A stretch of 64,000 nucleotides of DNA from AM-0621 sp964386705 (GCA_964386705.1 CAYLTY010000007.1:11238-75237); one strand, 5' to 3'; positions 49,001 to 51,276 are shown, counted from the stretch's first letter. Program-made: numbers and translations. The notes: generated by a model not told the origin, from the sequence alone.

Positions 49001-50772
49001 CAGCAACATCGGCACCGGCGCTGGTGAATCTCACAATCACCCCGGTCAACGACGATCCGGTCGCTCGCGCGGCAAATATCACTACGCCGGAAGACACAAG
49101 TTTCAGCGGTGTAGCCGTGGCCACAGACATTGAGCAAAGCCAGCTGACGTACTCGCTGGTGAGCGGCCCGACTCGTGGAACATTGGATTTCAATACGTCC
49201 ACGGGTAAATACACCTACGTCCCAACTGCAAACCTTTACGGCCAGGACCAGTTCACGTTCCGCGTGAACGATGGCACGGCGAACTCCAATACGGCGACGG
49301 TTCGTTTCACGGTCAGTTCGGTTGCTGACACCACAATCCTCTTCAATTCCGTCACGCAGACGTTGACGGTCGGCATTGCTGGTCTGGAGCAGATTGCGGT
49401 TGGAGTTGCCAACGACAACACCGTGCAGGTACTCGTCTATGGCGTGCCTGATCCTCGAACACGGAACCTGCTCGCCTCCCGCGTGAAGGCGCTGAATATC
49501 ATCGGCAGCGAGATCGCCGACTTCATCAATCTGGGTGCCGTTCAGATCTCGTCCTATCCGAACCTGCTCTCAACAACGATCACGGGTGGTAACGGCAACG
49601 ATACCGTCATCGGCACCGAAGCCCCTGATTTGATCTCAGGCAACAACGGCAACGACGTGATCTATGGTGGTGCGCGCAACGACCTGCTGTTCGGTGATGC
49701 GGGCAACGACATTGTGCGCGGTCAGGGCGGTAATCAGGACACGATCACCGGCGGCGTTGGTGATGACACTCTGGACGGTGGTGAAGGCTTCGGCGACATC
49801 CTGGCCGAATACGATCTGTCGACCGTGCGTGTGACGACCAACGCGATGACGGGCATCGGCAACGACCGCCTGATGGAAGTCGAAGGCCTCATTCTGGTCG
49901 GCGATATGGGAGCGAACCTGCTGGATTCAACGCGATTCACAGGCTCGGTCACGATGATTGGCGGCGCTGGCAACGACACCTTGCAGTCAGGCAGTGGCAA
50001 CGACGCCTTGATGGGCAGCGCGGGCGACGACCTGATGAACGCCGGAGCTGGCGATGACTTGCTCGATGGCCAGGCCGGCAACGACAAACTGTTCGGCAGC
50101 CTGGGTAACGATCTGGTGCGAGGCGGCCTTGGCAATGACTCACTGCTCGGAGAAGACGGCAATGACACGCTCACGGGCGACGATGGCAACGATCTGCTGA
50201 GCGGCAACACGGGCACTGACGATATCGATGGCGGGGCCGGTTCAGACCGACTTTCTGAGATGTTAGACGGCAATGCCGTGATCAACGGATTGCAAATCAT
50301 CTCGGCAGTGATCGGCACCGAAACGTCCCGCCGTATTGAACTCATCCTTCTGACCGGCGGTGCGTCAGGCAACCTGTTCGATGCACGGCTGTCGTCCGTG
50401 GCCACGTTCCTCAGCGGCGAAGGTGGCAACGACACGCTGCTGGGCGGCACGTTGGGTGACACGCTTCGTGGTGGGGATGGCAATGACCTGCTGGCAGGCT
50501 TCGGCGGGGTCGATTCGCTGGAAGGTGGTTTGGGCAACGATCTGCTCTTCGGTGGTATCGGCAACGATACGCTGAACGGAGAAGCCGGTCGTGACACGCT
50601 GTTCGGCGGACTCGGTGCTGATGCCCTGAATGGCGGCCTGGATCTCGACACTCTGGTCGGTTCACAAGGCACAGGCACTGTCGACGTCGGCGATCAGTTC
50701 ACTGATGCTGCAATCGAGATCGATGAGTTCTTCAAGCTGAACACACTGCCGAACTGGATCGATTCAATCTAG
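22039..50772 (+). CDS. Giant multidomain repeat protein (LEPR-XLL-like leader, beta-helix, C-type lectin, cadherin, RTX): probable surface adhesin
   Basis: One uninterrupted frame of 9,577 residues. The frame opens at GTG 22027, but ATG 22039 has GAGGG five bases upstream and is preferred. The N-terminus is Arg-rich with no hydrophobic signal peptide and carries LEARQMLAA at 44-52, a variant of the planctomycete LEPR-XLL motif. Then come ~200-residue repeats with Asp-rich loops, eight ~88-residue repeats, a region of paired helical and beta blocks, a short RTX block, a very long haemagglutinin-like beta-helix interrupted by a Tyr/Trp-rich part with a C-type lectin-like domain, cadherin-like repeats, 91-residue repeats, and a C-terminal RTX block. 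Composition is acidic and Gly/Thr/Asn/Asp-rich; I noticed only one Cys (codon at 42676). All of this suits a Ca2+-dependent extracellular adhesin or matrix protein. No secretion genes are nearby. The hairpin at 50791 ends transcription. Reading frame certain; adhesin role inferred. Confidence 0.93.
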   Translation: MRMRYWLSGLSYRVKGLQRRGRQSRRTTQFPLFLSRFTARAEQLEARQMLAATNPFVGPGNIYGDVGVIAASQVNTYTQTAGSLHIELGGTTAGAGNINPLSGHDQINVSGAASLNGTLKVSLVDGFEPHEGDTFDFMKFGSVTGKFNDAQGLYGFGDGTLYFDVVQMSDRLRLVTKGLSSGGFLKTESEALNDTVGEFLSEYFRDTATDVLTVPLDLTVDEFVSVSGSVTVRRNQTANVPIIETGSDGKQTTRTVAMDVLTIAGSGLHAFVGSGGPYRIDTDLTVDADNDGDATNDLEVNENATGLLLDDVHFGVAVLQPKATQANANLPSRFLAVQATAGTAGLVGTGDAFTLIANDVDVAVNRGGALKNGKGSAIADFSATDLDADSKAGFTLSVVGTKNSVAIDLPGQAVTRASVGNAIVEVSDFIHLSGALSIERGTTAEFDVVTTRTDNKTSTDKTEMHVLTIGGSHLQAFVGANGPYQRDQNFELDENNDGNPFNDFVTNPDAVGITVSDASFGVTLLSPVDTEAGLPNFIAVSAEAAQAGLVGVSDVQLEGYGVAVSFNRGGELADKSGKAVINFETSDPDGDSKTKGLSVSTGTGTAPVVIDLPGAEVTQASIDNAVIGISDFVSVAGGISIEQGTTANVALNTRTSDGKTKVEFAEVNVLTIGGSHVTAFVGTNGPYQHDEDFSADTNSDNNPYNDWVTNPEATGVTVSDLSFGLAVLTPTDADAGLPEFTVMKARAAQAGLVGVDSVSLEAHGLEVAINPREELEDGRTAVIDFTYPDSDAITITTTGEDFTLDLEGEELVRATAAQARVQLSEFVSVTGAIAFEQGPIRTLTVEQHSPAGAALGPTVINLDNVAEAAYRLTPIVEFATTNRIVVDTDTDTILFPSVHGLTTGQSIVYRTDGDAIGGLQPGATYTVESVSNTSLRLRDSDGELVDLTSDAAGSHQFLPLVTFRADNDLSLGVDVATNVITMNAAHNWQTGQSVLYAVAGGSAIGGLVTTKAYKVERVDATSIKLHGDDGAVVDLTTAPLTGTHTLTAFTEFNTQNQSSGGVNVVNDTITFARTHGYVNGEKLVYETSGTPIGGLTPGLGLVYVLRVDDYTIKLADTYSDFKVGRAINLLSPGDGVQKFYRSFNKYTFNTGVDAKGAAIELPGHGLETGDTVIYETDPDYQRGRSVLDGLKVGGEYYVKKISDSKFKLARSAGDLEANRFITVTKTNGASKLRFKEFTSTTTAEQLAVDVVTDTIYTIDAHHLQDGQQVRYSAKSQTPIGGLSDGSTYTVQVLNDRAFRLKSGPSNAVVNLTSAGVGVQSLTAVTTGTIERSSGVIRVDVAADTIIFPTAHNLLASGEVTYSANDGDVIGGLTDGGRYFVRVVNATTIKLENASRQVVNLTSDGGGIQSLLRINGATLSNPKNEIHVDLSGDRILFTGEHGLTDGESVRYEVPTDQTAIGGLTNGTNYFVKVVDETSIELSTTEGGTRINLTSAGTGSHRFALTDRVRSVDSIADIDATTDRINYALGHGFEDGQRVRFEANGGANIGLTNNTIYYVKAIADDGDSLQLRAAPTGAVVDLTQSANRVQPLAAIEVEMRTMTIGGAGLHAFVGLGGPDKFDPNLAEDSDNDDDPFNDFETNDDALGFSIDNLAFGLAVLSPIETDSNLPESFTALRATADEVALVGLDDVFTLTATGIEVQLNQGGELDDKRGRAVVNFAAGDADNDQEPGLSVKTGTGTDPVVIDFVGEEFASATIAEGHANIAGIADLTATFSIHQTGVGEDSKLLIGATDVNAFLGVNGTGLELVDGELGIVMLPGHEAEGADGPAATYAMQGSGAVTTRGLPVNFSGTVEINANTTGDAVDETIEVGDDKLNVKFEDGDEVLEITPGNFDVNIDAYLGELIDDLASELIDQKSDISYEVDEDGNRTANSVLTEYIPGTTATLDDILGISKLLGAGDYIRHYLHPDELPAAGEDPLPDVEHSSVGPTLSGLLAYLNEHWLATLPVQPDDLLTMNLTPEGFEFSFDVTPTFDRQVGLAFGSSLEEYGVSFDSEATIDVQVQADIDIDFAIDWVNSDFEFNINKLGMQATASTDDLLLSATIGPVEVSIGDEDGERGDVELSLGGAISLVNGEFNFIAGENSIHADLPIYASLAGISVSGDAVPMVRIDGALTGADAGLSIETENFDKFFDFKSLSVLQVIQMFPDVKEFLADQVAGSENFLTQIPFVKAGLNEILKFAEAFDESVYSKIDFNRPRVDLQSGSNGATTAGQKTFTATGADFTNSLKDQYVSLLNGNTIVSTFRITGVTNGTTLQLDKAPTTTGTGLRYVVHQKIEKIKSLQELTLAVNRAGVLPAGVQITFDPVTQILSIPIGFSAALDPIEAPLDLGFDLGDVASLSTTAKGVINANIRGGLALYVDLDGTPVLGTSGSVANGSKNFTSTTNIFTEAMIGGTLTIDGELFEIEAVVDAKHATLNKAAPRNLTNLAFRANAGWELGIQDAHLTGDVSLDVENFEVAAQVGFVGLKAGGAGTGSGVHLGATAGISLDRNPNAVTPGDRRFSFSQIFDGDAADALQLDFEGDAYARLKGLRLNAGIGSDLPIAPQAEVAIYVQDLLNFGSIHTVYQNPALPFVLEDAVASHTVAPDEVVIVLPDLGKAFDFSDISFLDIVQGVRSGIEFLGDALENEAFYNEQLPVINRSLGEVFSFVDDFAAKVESIAENPASAIQDVESIIENALGITDDNTLDPQDQKFSMRLNGTTLDLHISFGAIFSEMYNFSLDLGTLLPNLPTIGTLSDLLGGSGNIQLEAFANLSVDVGINFGVGAGQEPEIFLYDYNPTRDKQVTAAANAFTGVNWAAGSSSLNNAKYLLIKDEFAAAITAAKVGQPTGSKVTKIRAAVVSSIDNSVGAGANTDSVYGANQLLGRRQMTLQWLEAKLSRDLGVEVTLYTGRQVRSANATAARAVASFEDVDMTLQVPVTADKARGTNLTVGARVAGTNLELGFRAGPIAVGVTGGYAVLDGDGKVATKDYATFTVALDQKANTANDDGKFHLASESFGDNLRFDLTGAFDVNLPVRIDLAGFSYQLQAPLRLQTNPVYAGQGIRELFNELTNSPNRGSQPALVYSYPDIAAEFEALGGSFSIVSLINDPSIVIDGIDTALGSIEDVFGSNMASDLPLIGDKLKEASTFLGGLRTGILSDLREKLSGDGKLIELVQDSLFDLFGPNHLDILRDNNEDNSITKEDVVIGWYDKDGNLLGRWTKGGGLPAGEVDAIQFDVGLGGLIYGDGIDIPLDVDLPGFALNVDGGFAIELGWAFDFGFGLSVADGFYLTTNTNEEDPEFSFTIDVFLDVSPEDPGVTTAFVGSGKLLFFKATIEDQDRDPNAPGFQPSGVTGGLTIDYTGNSAGRMTLNHILSQPLTEIFDVNFGVEADVKLGLTLELDGVQGLPKVKGDLAINWEWDIQNGAGTPSIELQRFRVDVGSFVSDFLKPIAQQIQTVLEPFRPIVNGLTAEIPGLGVIIPDPNLMGLINLILKMQGKKPINWAFVYAAKDMLDLVDQVNAMLGESGEIYLGTLAGLGTKAASARQATESELMALPANLRNGLSLNGPAGLANGLGGISGKSKGGVNGPAGSSTPRSGFKAFEYIKDIGNWMNLLTGGDATLFTYEMPLLEFKADFSVPLIRVPIGPVVLGVDAFGGFRAAVDLAFGYDTYGIRKAIETGNPLYAFDGFYVSDFTLPQFQNGKIVPGTGGQEKDEFTFNATIGLEANVSLAIVKAGLRAAIELGVGADLQDIARSKLIKDRDGNVIDVQWVSDGKIRGTEIATMFEYENGGFANLFNLHAGADLVGSVFVDIFAFFGYVNIIDLELFRINLFEYEYNAPRVQPYLARQVGSTLYVNAGPTAGDRRYFNTEDGNETFIVTGANGTVNLEYDEWYQTYTGVTKVVADMGAGDDVFDASRLKNVTIDVHGGAGEDKLFGGSAGGTLSGGGGDDRLTGKDGRDTLIGGTGEDRLIGGEGDDRLEGSEGVDNLNGGAGIDTYAFSGDFGVDRFQDPSGDVALDFGETIQKLTATVAARGIEFYDANENRIRVPRVPVTNIQLGKNDDTLFIADFPERSITISDNGGSDSYQFKAGRAQSTKGKGTFTITDKAGAFDEISIEQTNSGTPLELGSFVVLNGREVINYTAGVERLTVIGKAAQYDHDHILDFGGKVTVKAVGNEAGIDLKTTGLRIIGDKFESANRIKAAHVILETLRDLNITQRINAGNDGYIDARVYSDGANIRLKNDLLVSSGDTFNNEGAGWVRLTAPDGSIINDTGAYIRASGSHLIAKAKNAIGTTAAPILTLVRSFNGVTSLHGKGDIVIEETDDLNLIQQGQFTPQENHGFVIPQLAETPQWLADATWDDKLSSDWRDEIVDGHDRFAIASGNGNIDVTIRGRDALLTHQTGQINARAVGSDIVVRADDMDFTSGENKIIGTGDLVLRARQGAVDYYLGSAAETAPGDDLSLLSRDGTFNLSVRDFASIADDFTIVSVGHSEAGKQMRIGDIEDDPVIKLGLMPRDVNAALHNHTRFVAETMYVQGDVQAPDDLLELVGHRIQVNSQNYHDLLGLPDSQLSGKTVQITAKEQLVVVGKIVGQDRVDIDITESKNKLPFFSFTNEVVSLKSDVGSRIETLNPGSVIDVDANRSIQIAGVVEVHGANSTADLDAQTKMTVLEGGLIVGRDANALLRLNAGDLASVMPGGAVTAGARFDDVNGRPVAVQTAAGADIEISSPHELFIGGTVTSSDGMKLNSGTPKFDHSDYFSQIASASPNHPLLQQKQYGVLLTGTLTTLAADSQLTLASDAEVIIRGNINVLGNNSDLLLQSDKFVYVEGFVDVRDKIAIEGGRSGGSSPLTPSALNSNVIPPPPPSADNSPPPVTPVTGSSVYVHPTTRIISRQAASTISIAGEKDVDILAAIVAGGTIGSSGVTFAGDDSRIDVVAGEQAFLDSGLLASGVVILTGGTPGSDDDFLLSGNRLSVLVTTAGGITSGGMTADNSGGGVRITGHGDIELLGHITAGGNVAQSFDSKGNYLGETVTYSNEPASLVVTTTGRAYVGGHTKNQAGQVVETGGILRAAHLMDIHGTTHTSQNALLVHAASEMNVNDPNGTIRMTSGQNASVLGLFVAGGVINTVNDASGAYLGRVPVYFNGDSTVDLFAQGSIDIGQDMVAGRYLNVTTVSGALTVQGSGRLQTLRPNSEINLNSAGAVNILPPGHLNEFEAQGFMVTSNGKLTQDVTLHITIDKVDFVYSGTARITVAQAANNTGIADLQADIQAALEAGSYTVISSNNVAHPVGSTFTQLADDPTTTGIVDPDMQVKLRNGKFVFTSPYAFTLDASTQNGSLVGLTFPNNAALNSSRLYAIDAPQAGSVVNLGIPAANGQPSPTGKLSIGGKVRGYSAINLNSGTPASGVDIDLGPTGVLETIDGDIKFSAGKYGDIRGSVIAHGVGRDVVLNATEAIRLRGRVEATDDIIVSAGATVVPGQTSVQIDGTSSFSSSTGKIQITGLNDVLVDGVISSNGGGLQKIELRSEQGTLTVGKTSGRIESDAPIYLTGKNVDVQGVVRSTRAPAVNSSTPTYTITIDADDTTKINGDLQLTGSILINGDKRVEIFNTTMAVTTAGEEIRITSDDVVFGKVVTDSKGKRTQQGAVVAAKTKLDIEGKNSVEVGSGSILLTSDTGSEIEISADTVTVAGSLLAGANIVNNAVVWNGHDATLDIDAKNSVVFGGIGVDVSGKDQVVGGTANATGNIAIDVAGGTEDVSVSVNSRSRISVDPDRVTGATHAHQLNINASNDVHIFGVVEALHQDSTLRIDTDEMLLVDGIVQADAALTLIGDNDETDVSLLVSEIVLKTDSKGNLLNSNDLPLGPNDEPVRLSGGSIGTLAGGTITITAAEKVLLSGNVGQPRTEKNAVTVDNSSVSITDATDIVISGNVQALDLISILSGTVTVLPTGVVRTRAVGGDIDVSAEHMILVTASPDRTALGLIQGGDRVALSSAMLNLDGQIKDTDANGEIHITAAVSATFFNEVTAHSLLDVRATRGLATGNATPTIQIIGGLLTSGDEASITSDGTIEVQGSTMVDNNATPILRPVISQVARTIQVVTGSRQVAVGTILVPEVSFVTTTVTEQVGTESVRVGSEFNTADVTLTQDGYWNGTTRREVFVEGIDYLNANVDWSKYYDDNGNVQTLGSFTAATGKTDFTALNDIQREAVLVYLSYRPLFNLSMTNLETHKTINGIPTTQAWHPAWENNFTLETVDTTFEYSGSNEPTITQQKYNNTTTLRMNLAGWADKYIRMPVGSEADILRVVSQGEPSVFQEDIGEYRDHAVVNYEQDKSALVGHYESRSMYDPYSISADSNGYVYWYEYISDFDNSPARWQVDYHSNGTREYSVQDGRTGGSTVSEFNIPGWDSAQTRQTGDDVNGRNSYSKTGYFSTTASITNVVTDDVRGSYHIGDTPFGTYHDTYYSLVSSSVNHDTAIDNSYQSWGGIGVRDNSPSLRHLAFVQNSRQQGGVDAVAADNRIWLGSVRLENVGFQWTYRREGSLYYYVPGGMTYSNWASGEPNNDDGDEHGMEMYANGTWNDHSRGNGKYYVMQTNSYWVGANINENFTDYHANWTSTWNDLADKRQVLQYQLVTNAHDVYGLRPKFETNQLVTKVVQNKSVTQWQTQPITEDQVVITTSRTFEQGDSARRGMFGGDSVAALNAITLTADDDIIINGVVRTSGAESTLTLDAGRDVLVEGMVPEGAPVGTLAAVAQLQTEGRIDITADRDVKLSEASSLVADSTGVAGTISVITLTAGRNAELHGTVTTLDSLTISAKDDITLEGSLTAANSITATAGTDGTGSIYGDITTDITCLGGQITFTAGATSGNIDLADATIDTGRSTSNITLNALAGYIRHSGGLLTAKRMKARTKAGVVLNTNVVEYDIQNSTSGDIELINETAVTLVDTLSNNTGDIWLMAFGDITVRDVTTLGDVSLQTTTDFSQFGTTTITADALELDANNINFTLHTAVTELTLASRTNGNINVTNDRTDPMEIDLVANRGSITVDTDGDLIVTRAVTRSNVDTADITLSAAGDIFINQINAGAFAHDSSEARTIRLDYLSASLRAIGVLDASDPDLTEATYQALDQTAVRAALIDWLEDSFNSSEAAAEADQQLGLQQPLHSNGDVSLTSGGKITEVTAEDTTIDLVTDNLTVSAVNGVYGFEVAMNNILSATNSGSGVIELHDNDSVGEPNTGLAVTYVQNTKGSVVITAPDDIDVSRVIASDSEATITIETTSGNINVVPVSGVTNTVTAGSGLTLRAYDDLVFQSGVSAADSIEFTAGKRLLTQGSSFNLSTNDAIHLEAGTSLTITGTLETGEDLELISNVGNVTVTGTIRGKNNQPLESLTMIGRGNRVEEGQFARRFLFKSQVDGALYYSSTGEIHPDSNVLNTNGELVPTFLKLDLVPVMTIESAIVKDTVTGMDFYIDPQNPSLRYYRAENGVFSRREDPATGLFPFAGLNTNTGHIETFYSTLDSKTNGTLYRADKTTVINRADVSGLEAKFTAINDSAILARLVALRYSDLSDGLASGTTVDLSKATVGTISESIHLVGQGQVVLGNYVPVVTAANGEIRIVMGDDMTTSDWKAANFSLTSTAFIDPNGTLKGGNVIYAVPLTKPNGSNADTIEMTGRLDVILDPEVLPSVTTGLLMHAGRTIVNRPNDITITGANGYIDLATGQDLTITGTLKANDRISLASTGYSPNIGQRTGGNLTINGSLVANSGTIDEIELAAENSVTLSGALTVDEEISIHASQLLGQRNLTANGSTSRIEVETLQDQTIDSGVTYQAGGLVQLTSVNGDLTINGQLRAVSGSLGAAELSAKGSVNLVANAITSPTNLDVEGTVRIVSGTVATMNSGDAHFDNNSTLIVDVNGATTDKLNVTGTVTIDSKAKLSLNVHSPLVNTVTVLIANDGTDHFVGEFSGYANSSTVTIGGKDYLVSYQTGDGNDFGFVGTPTTRPTVYVDDDWANVPVGADPDGAGPALAYGIDAFSKLQDAIDVVDASGTIHLYSGTYAENVTIDKPVTIDGKSGTAFGGEADIAVIQPASGVGISLGANISSITLRDFSVNAPAQGITATAGNLVLDNVSTASSTKLGIQSTSSGTVTISGGTHAGINIGGASTISFGPSTVTATQPVSLKSQTTIQRNGHLVTTGTTASFETFQTATIAENTQNVALNAIDVSGADSLTYSVSGGADQARFVVDPSTGVLRFQPAPDFEVPTDVGTNNVYEVEVTATNASGMTVKQVVRVSVTDANDAPTFTNGGATVTLNVAEQETAVTTVTAIDQDLNAVTFSISGGADASDFEINPQTGALVFATAQDREAPEDFNLDHVYEVVIAATDSHNATTLQSISVTVTNVNETPVFPSGSVRTTSAAENQTAVTSETATDVDVGDTRSYAIIGGADGARFSIDVQTGVLQFLTSPNFETPTDADSDNVYIVVVRVTDADGLTEQQEVRVTVINVNDAPHITSATTVSVAENSTAVRTVLTSDEDTGDTRHFAITGGADAAKFDINPQTGELTFATAPNFEAPQDANSDNVYVVTITLTDSANATSVQTLQVTVTNVFEAPEFASGASISVNVAENTTAVTTVSATDQDIGDKQTYSLNGGADAAKFAIDSKTSALSFITSRNFEQPQDVGANNVYDVVVQVTDENGLQTSQTVHVTITNVNDVPVANTLSFTVGEDILASLQATASDQDLDKLTYRVTSGTSHGKLTMQTDGSFTYLTDVDYFGPDQFTFVVNDGQVDSASATVQLTVLAVNDRPVVSPQSQTTAEDRALTGTVAGTDRDHDQLTYSMVTGPAHGTLTFSPEGRFGYRPNENYFGTDTFTFRAFDGDMYSAPQTVTFTITSVNDTPVASAQSRTLAEDGSVSSQVTASDIESSNLTYQLVSRPSHGTVTINNDGTYTYTPAANYLGADSFQFNATDGSATSAPALVNLTITPVNDDPVARAANITTPEDTSFSGVAVATDIEQSQLTYSLVSGPTRGTLDFNTSTGKYTYVPTANLYGQDQFTFRVNDGTANSNTATVRFTVSSVADTTILFNSVTQTLTVGIAGLEQIAVGVANDNTVQVLVYGVPDPRTRNLLASRVKALNIIGSEIADFINLGAVQISSYPNLLSTTITGGNGNDTVIGTEAPDLISGNNGNDVIYGGARNDLLFGDAGNDIVRGQGGNQDTITGGVGDDTLDGGEGFGDILAEYDLSTVRVTTNAMTGIGNDRLMEVEGLILVGDMGANLLDSTRFTGSVTMIGGAGNDTLQSGSGNDALMGSAGDDLMNAGAGDDLLDGQAGNDKLFGSLGNDLVRGGLGNDSLLGEDGNDTLTGDDGNDLLSGNTGTDDIDGGAGSDRLSEMLDGNAVINGLQIISAVIGTETSRRIELILLTGGASGNLFDARLSSVATFLSGEGGNDTLLGGTLGDTLRGGDGNDLLAGFGGVDSLEGGLGNDLLFGGIGNDTLNGEAGRDTLFGGLGADALNGGLDLDTLVGSQGTGTVDVGDQFTDAAIEIDEFFKLNTLPNWIDSI
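22690..24510 (+). repeat. Repeat family A (~200 residues) with Asp-rich loops, copies 1-3
   Basis: Unit starts at 22699, 23320 and 23929, spacing 207, 203 and 194 residues to the next start at 24511. Each begins (D/E)FVSVSG-like, runs through LTIGGSHLQAFVG-type and GPY blocks, then an Asp/Asn loop (for example DENNDGNPFNDF), an AGLVG block and a NRGGEL block, and ends with VIDLPG. The Asp-rich loops at about 22897, 23515, 24124 and 26914 resemble Ca2+-binding loops of thrombospondin type 3 or EF-hand-like repeats; calcium binding is inferred. Confidence 0.8.
24511..27270 (+). repeat. Fourth A repeat split by repeat family B (8 x ~88 residues)
   Basis: The fourth A unit starts at 24511 (EFVSVTGAIAFEQ), breaks off at about 24661, and resumes at about 26821 (MRTMTIGGAGLHAFVG, then the Asp-rich loop at 26914). 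Between lie eight B units of ~88 residues, each with a D-x-x-TDTI-like strand, H-GL-DG, (A/P)IGGL, Y-V and IKL, ending in VVNLTS. The IGGL-type centres fall near 24781, 25048, 25308, 25600 (degenerate), 25870, 26140, 26410 and 26675. This is a nested arrangement of one repeat array inside another repeat unit. Confidence 0.75.
28580..32720 (+). repeat. Repeated helical blocks within the giant protein
   Basis: Long amphipathic helical blocks recur at about 28581-28790, 30000-30270 and 31439-31720 (spacing about 1.42 kb, ~475 residues), with a looser fourth at 32461-32720. Each begins near a FDF-S/IVSL motif and runs through IPFV/LPVI/LPLIG to long helices. Beta-rich segments with LYVDLDG-like strands lie between. 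They break the otherwise all-beta architecture and may be spacers or dimer interfaces (inference). Confidence 0.55.
33850..34140 (+). repeat. Internal RTX (haemolysin-type Ca2+-binding) block
   Basis: Tandem GGxGxDxLxG-like nonapeptides (GGAGEDKLFGG, GGGGDDRLTG, GGTGEDRLIGG, GGEGDDRLEG, GGAGIDTYAF). They would form a Ca2+-bound beta-roll in the first half of the giant protein. An internal RTX block is less common than a C-terminal one and may mark an old fusion point. Confidence 0.88.
34700..40380 (+). other. Filamentous-haemagglutinin-like beta-helix region 1
   Basis: Long stretch of short irregular strands with recurring forms such as GDIRGSVIAHG, INLNSG, LTVQGSGRL, VLVDGVISSNGG and VEVGSGSI. 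This is the sequence style of right-handed beta-helix adhesins. A Pro-rich hinge (VIPPPPPSADNSPPP) interrupts it at about 36718-36765. It probably forms a rigid stalk. Confidence 0.65.
40383..42180 (+). other. Aromatic-rich insertion in the beta-helix with a C-type lectin-like domain
   Basis: About 600 residues unusually rich in Tyr, Trp, Asn and Ser and unlike the beta-helix on either side (for example YVYWYEYISDFD). The C-type lectin-like core is at about 41550-41910 (residues ~6505-6625): IWLGS with Trp6548, TYSNWASGEPNN with the EPN triplet at 6586-6588, then GTWND with WND at 6605-6607. EPN plus WND is the classical Ca2+/sugar (mannose-type) site. The usual disulphide cysteines are absent, which is common in bacterial members. 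Confidence 0.72.
42190..46100 (+). other. Beta-helix region 2
   Basis: The haemagglutinin-like strand pattern resumes immediately after the aromatic region (LTADDDIIINGVV, LTLDAGRDVLVEG, LTAGRNAELHG) and ends in a passenger-like module (VEGTVRIVSGTV, LNVTGTVTI). The single Cys noticed in the protein is at 42676-42678. Together with region 1 it would form one stalk bearing the lectin domain as a side or hinge module. Confidence 0.6.
46110..46680 (+). other. Pectate-lyase-like right-handed beta-helix module
   Basis: Starts YVDDDWANVPVG and DPDGAGPAL, a recurring opening of such modules in planctomycete extracellular proteins, followed by FSKLQDAIDVVDASGTIHL and VTIDKPVTIDGKSG. No catalytic pectate-lyase residues could be assigned, so it is treated as structural. 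Confidence 0.6.
46690..48234 (+). repeat. Five cadherin-like repeats
   Basis: Unit boundaries at about 46690, then 46993, 47305, 47617 and 47923, ending at 48234. Spacing is 104, 104, 102 and 104 residues. Each has AEN-TAV near its start, ISGGAD, a PNFE-P-D block, V-VTD and a closing VT-N-ND. These are standard Ca2+-binding extracellular repeat motifs. Confidence 0.88.
48235..49326 (+). repeat. Four tandem 91-residue cadherin-like/VCBS-type repeats
   Basis: Units start at 48235, 48508, 48781 and 49054, exactly 273 bases apart. Each opens (V/R/T/D)PVA-like, contains a T-ED motif, G-TYTP-N/Y-G-D-F-F, and ends NDTPV-like. The perfect spacing suggests relatively recent duplication or strict length constraint. 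Confidence 0.88.
49579..50640 (+). repeat. C-terminal RTX block
   Basis: Many GGxGxDxLxG-type nonapeptides in three clusters (49579-49790, 49960-50245, 50400-50640) separated by non-RTX strands. This is the usual position for a type I secretion substrate. The final residues (IDEFFKLNTLPNWIDSI) are the putative export end. The secretion route is inferred. Confidence 0.9.
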
Positions 50773-50790
50773 CTGATCGCCTGAAACGAA

Positions 50791-50830
50791 AATGCCCAGG
50801 CCAGCTCGTTAACAAACTGGCCTGGGCATT
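50791..50830. terminator. Bidirectional terminator between giant gene and lipoprotein gene
   Basis: Perfect 14-base stem (50791-50804 with 50817-50830) around a 12-base loop, lying between the stop of the giant gene at 50772 and the convergent stop at 50836. There is an A-rich left flank and a short T-rich end on the right. Confidence 0.82.
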
Positions 50831-50835
50831 ATGGA

Positions 50836-51276
50836 TTACTTCGATGTGAGGTCGAAGTTGAAGACGTTCTCACCCGCCTTGACTTCTTCCGCCAGCGTAC
50901 TGGCCGAGTTGTACCTATCGGGGATCACGTTGCGTTTGACATCAATCTCTTGTCCCGAATCGGGATCCTTGCTCTTTTGACCGGTTGGCTTCGGCCACAG
51001 GATCTCAACGCGATACTTGCCGGCGTTGGGGCCCTTCGCCTCGAGAATCTCGTATTCTCCGTTAACAATCGGCCCGCCGCTCTTGCGCTGAGTCTCGCTG
51101 TTGTCCAGTCCCTGGAACGAGATTATCCCGCCTTCCACCGGAGCTCCATCAAATGTCACTTTGCCTTTGATGGAGGCGCGCTTCGCACCCTCGTACTGAT
51201 CCGGGCTTCCGCCACAACCAACCACAACTGACATCAGCACTGCCGCGCTCAGCCAGCACATCACTCCTCGCCGCAT
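50836..51276 (-). CDS. Small lipoprotein with carboxypeptidase-regulatory-like fold
   Basis: 146 residues from the ATG at 51276 (MRRGVMCWLS). The frame can open at 51327, but that adds residues before the signal peptide. A lipobox-type signal (AAVLMSVVVGC, Cys about residue 21) predicts lipid anchoring. The mature part has ASIKGKVTFDGAPVEGG and GKYRVEILWP, typical of the beta-sandwich carboxypeptidase-regulatory-like proteins that planctomycetes place next to DUF1559 genes. It lies downstream of the DUF1559 gene on the same strand but beyond a strong terminator (51300-51335), so its expression is probably lower than or separate from that gene. Confidence 0.85.
   Translation of the reverse strand: MRRGVMCWLSAAVLMSVVVGCGGSPDQYEGAKRASIKGKVTFDGAPVEGGIISFQGLDNSETQRKSGGPIVNGEYEILEAKGPNAGKYRVEILWPKPTGQKSKDPDSGQEIDVKRNVIPDRYNSASTLAEEVKAGENVFNFDLTSK

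Noticed and set aside
22497..50678. Many long antisense frames across the giant gene (for example 27988-29031, 30733-31851 and 41683-42807)
   Set aside because: They mirror the strong codon bias of the repeat gene; composition is Arg/His/Val-rich and none has a ribosome site or recognisable domain.
22039..50772. Treating the internal regular repeats as CRISPR
   Set aside because: The periods are coding-repeat periods (88-207 codons) with diverged units and a continuous frame; no spacers or Cas genes.
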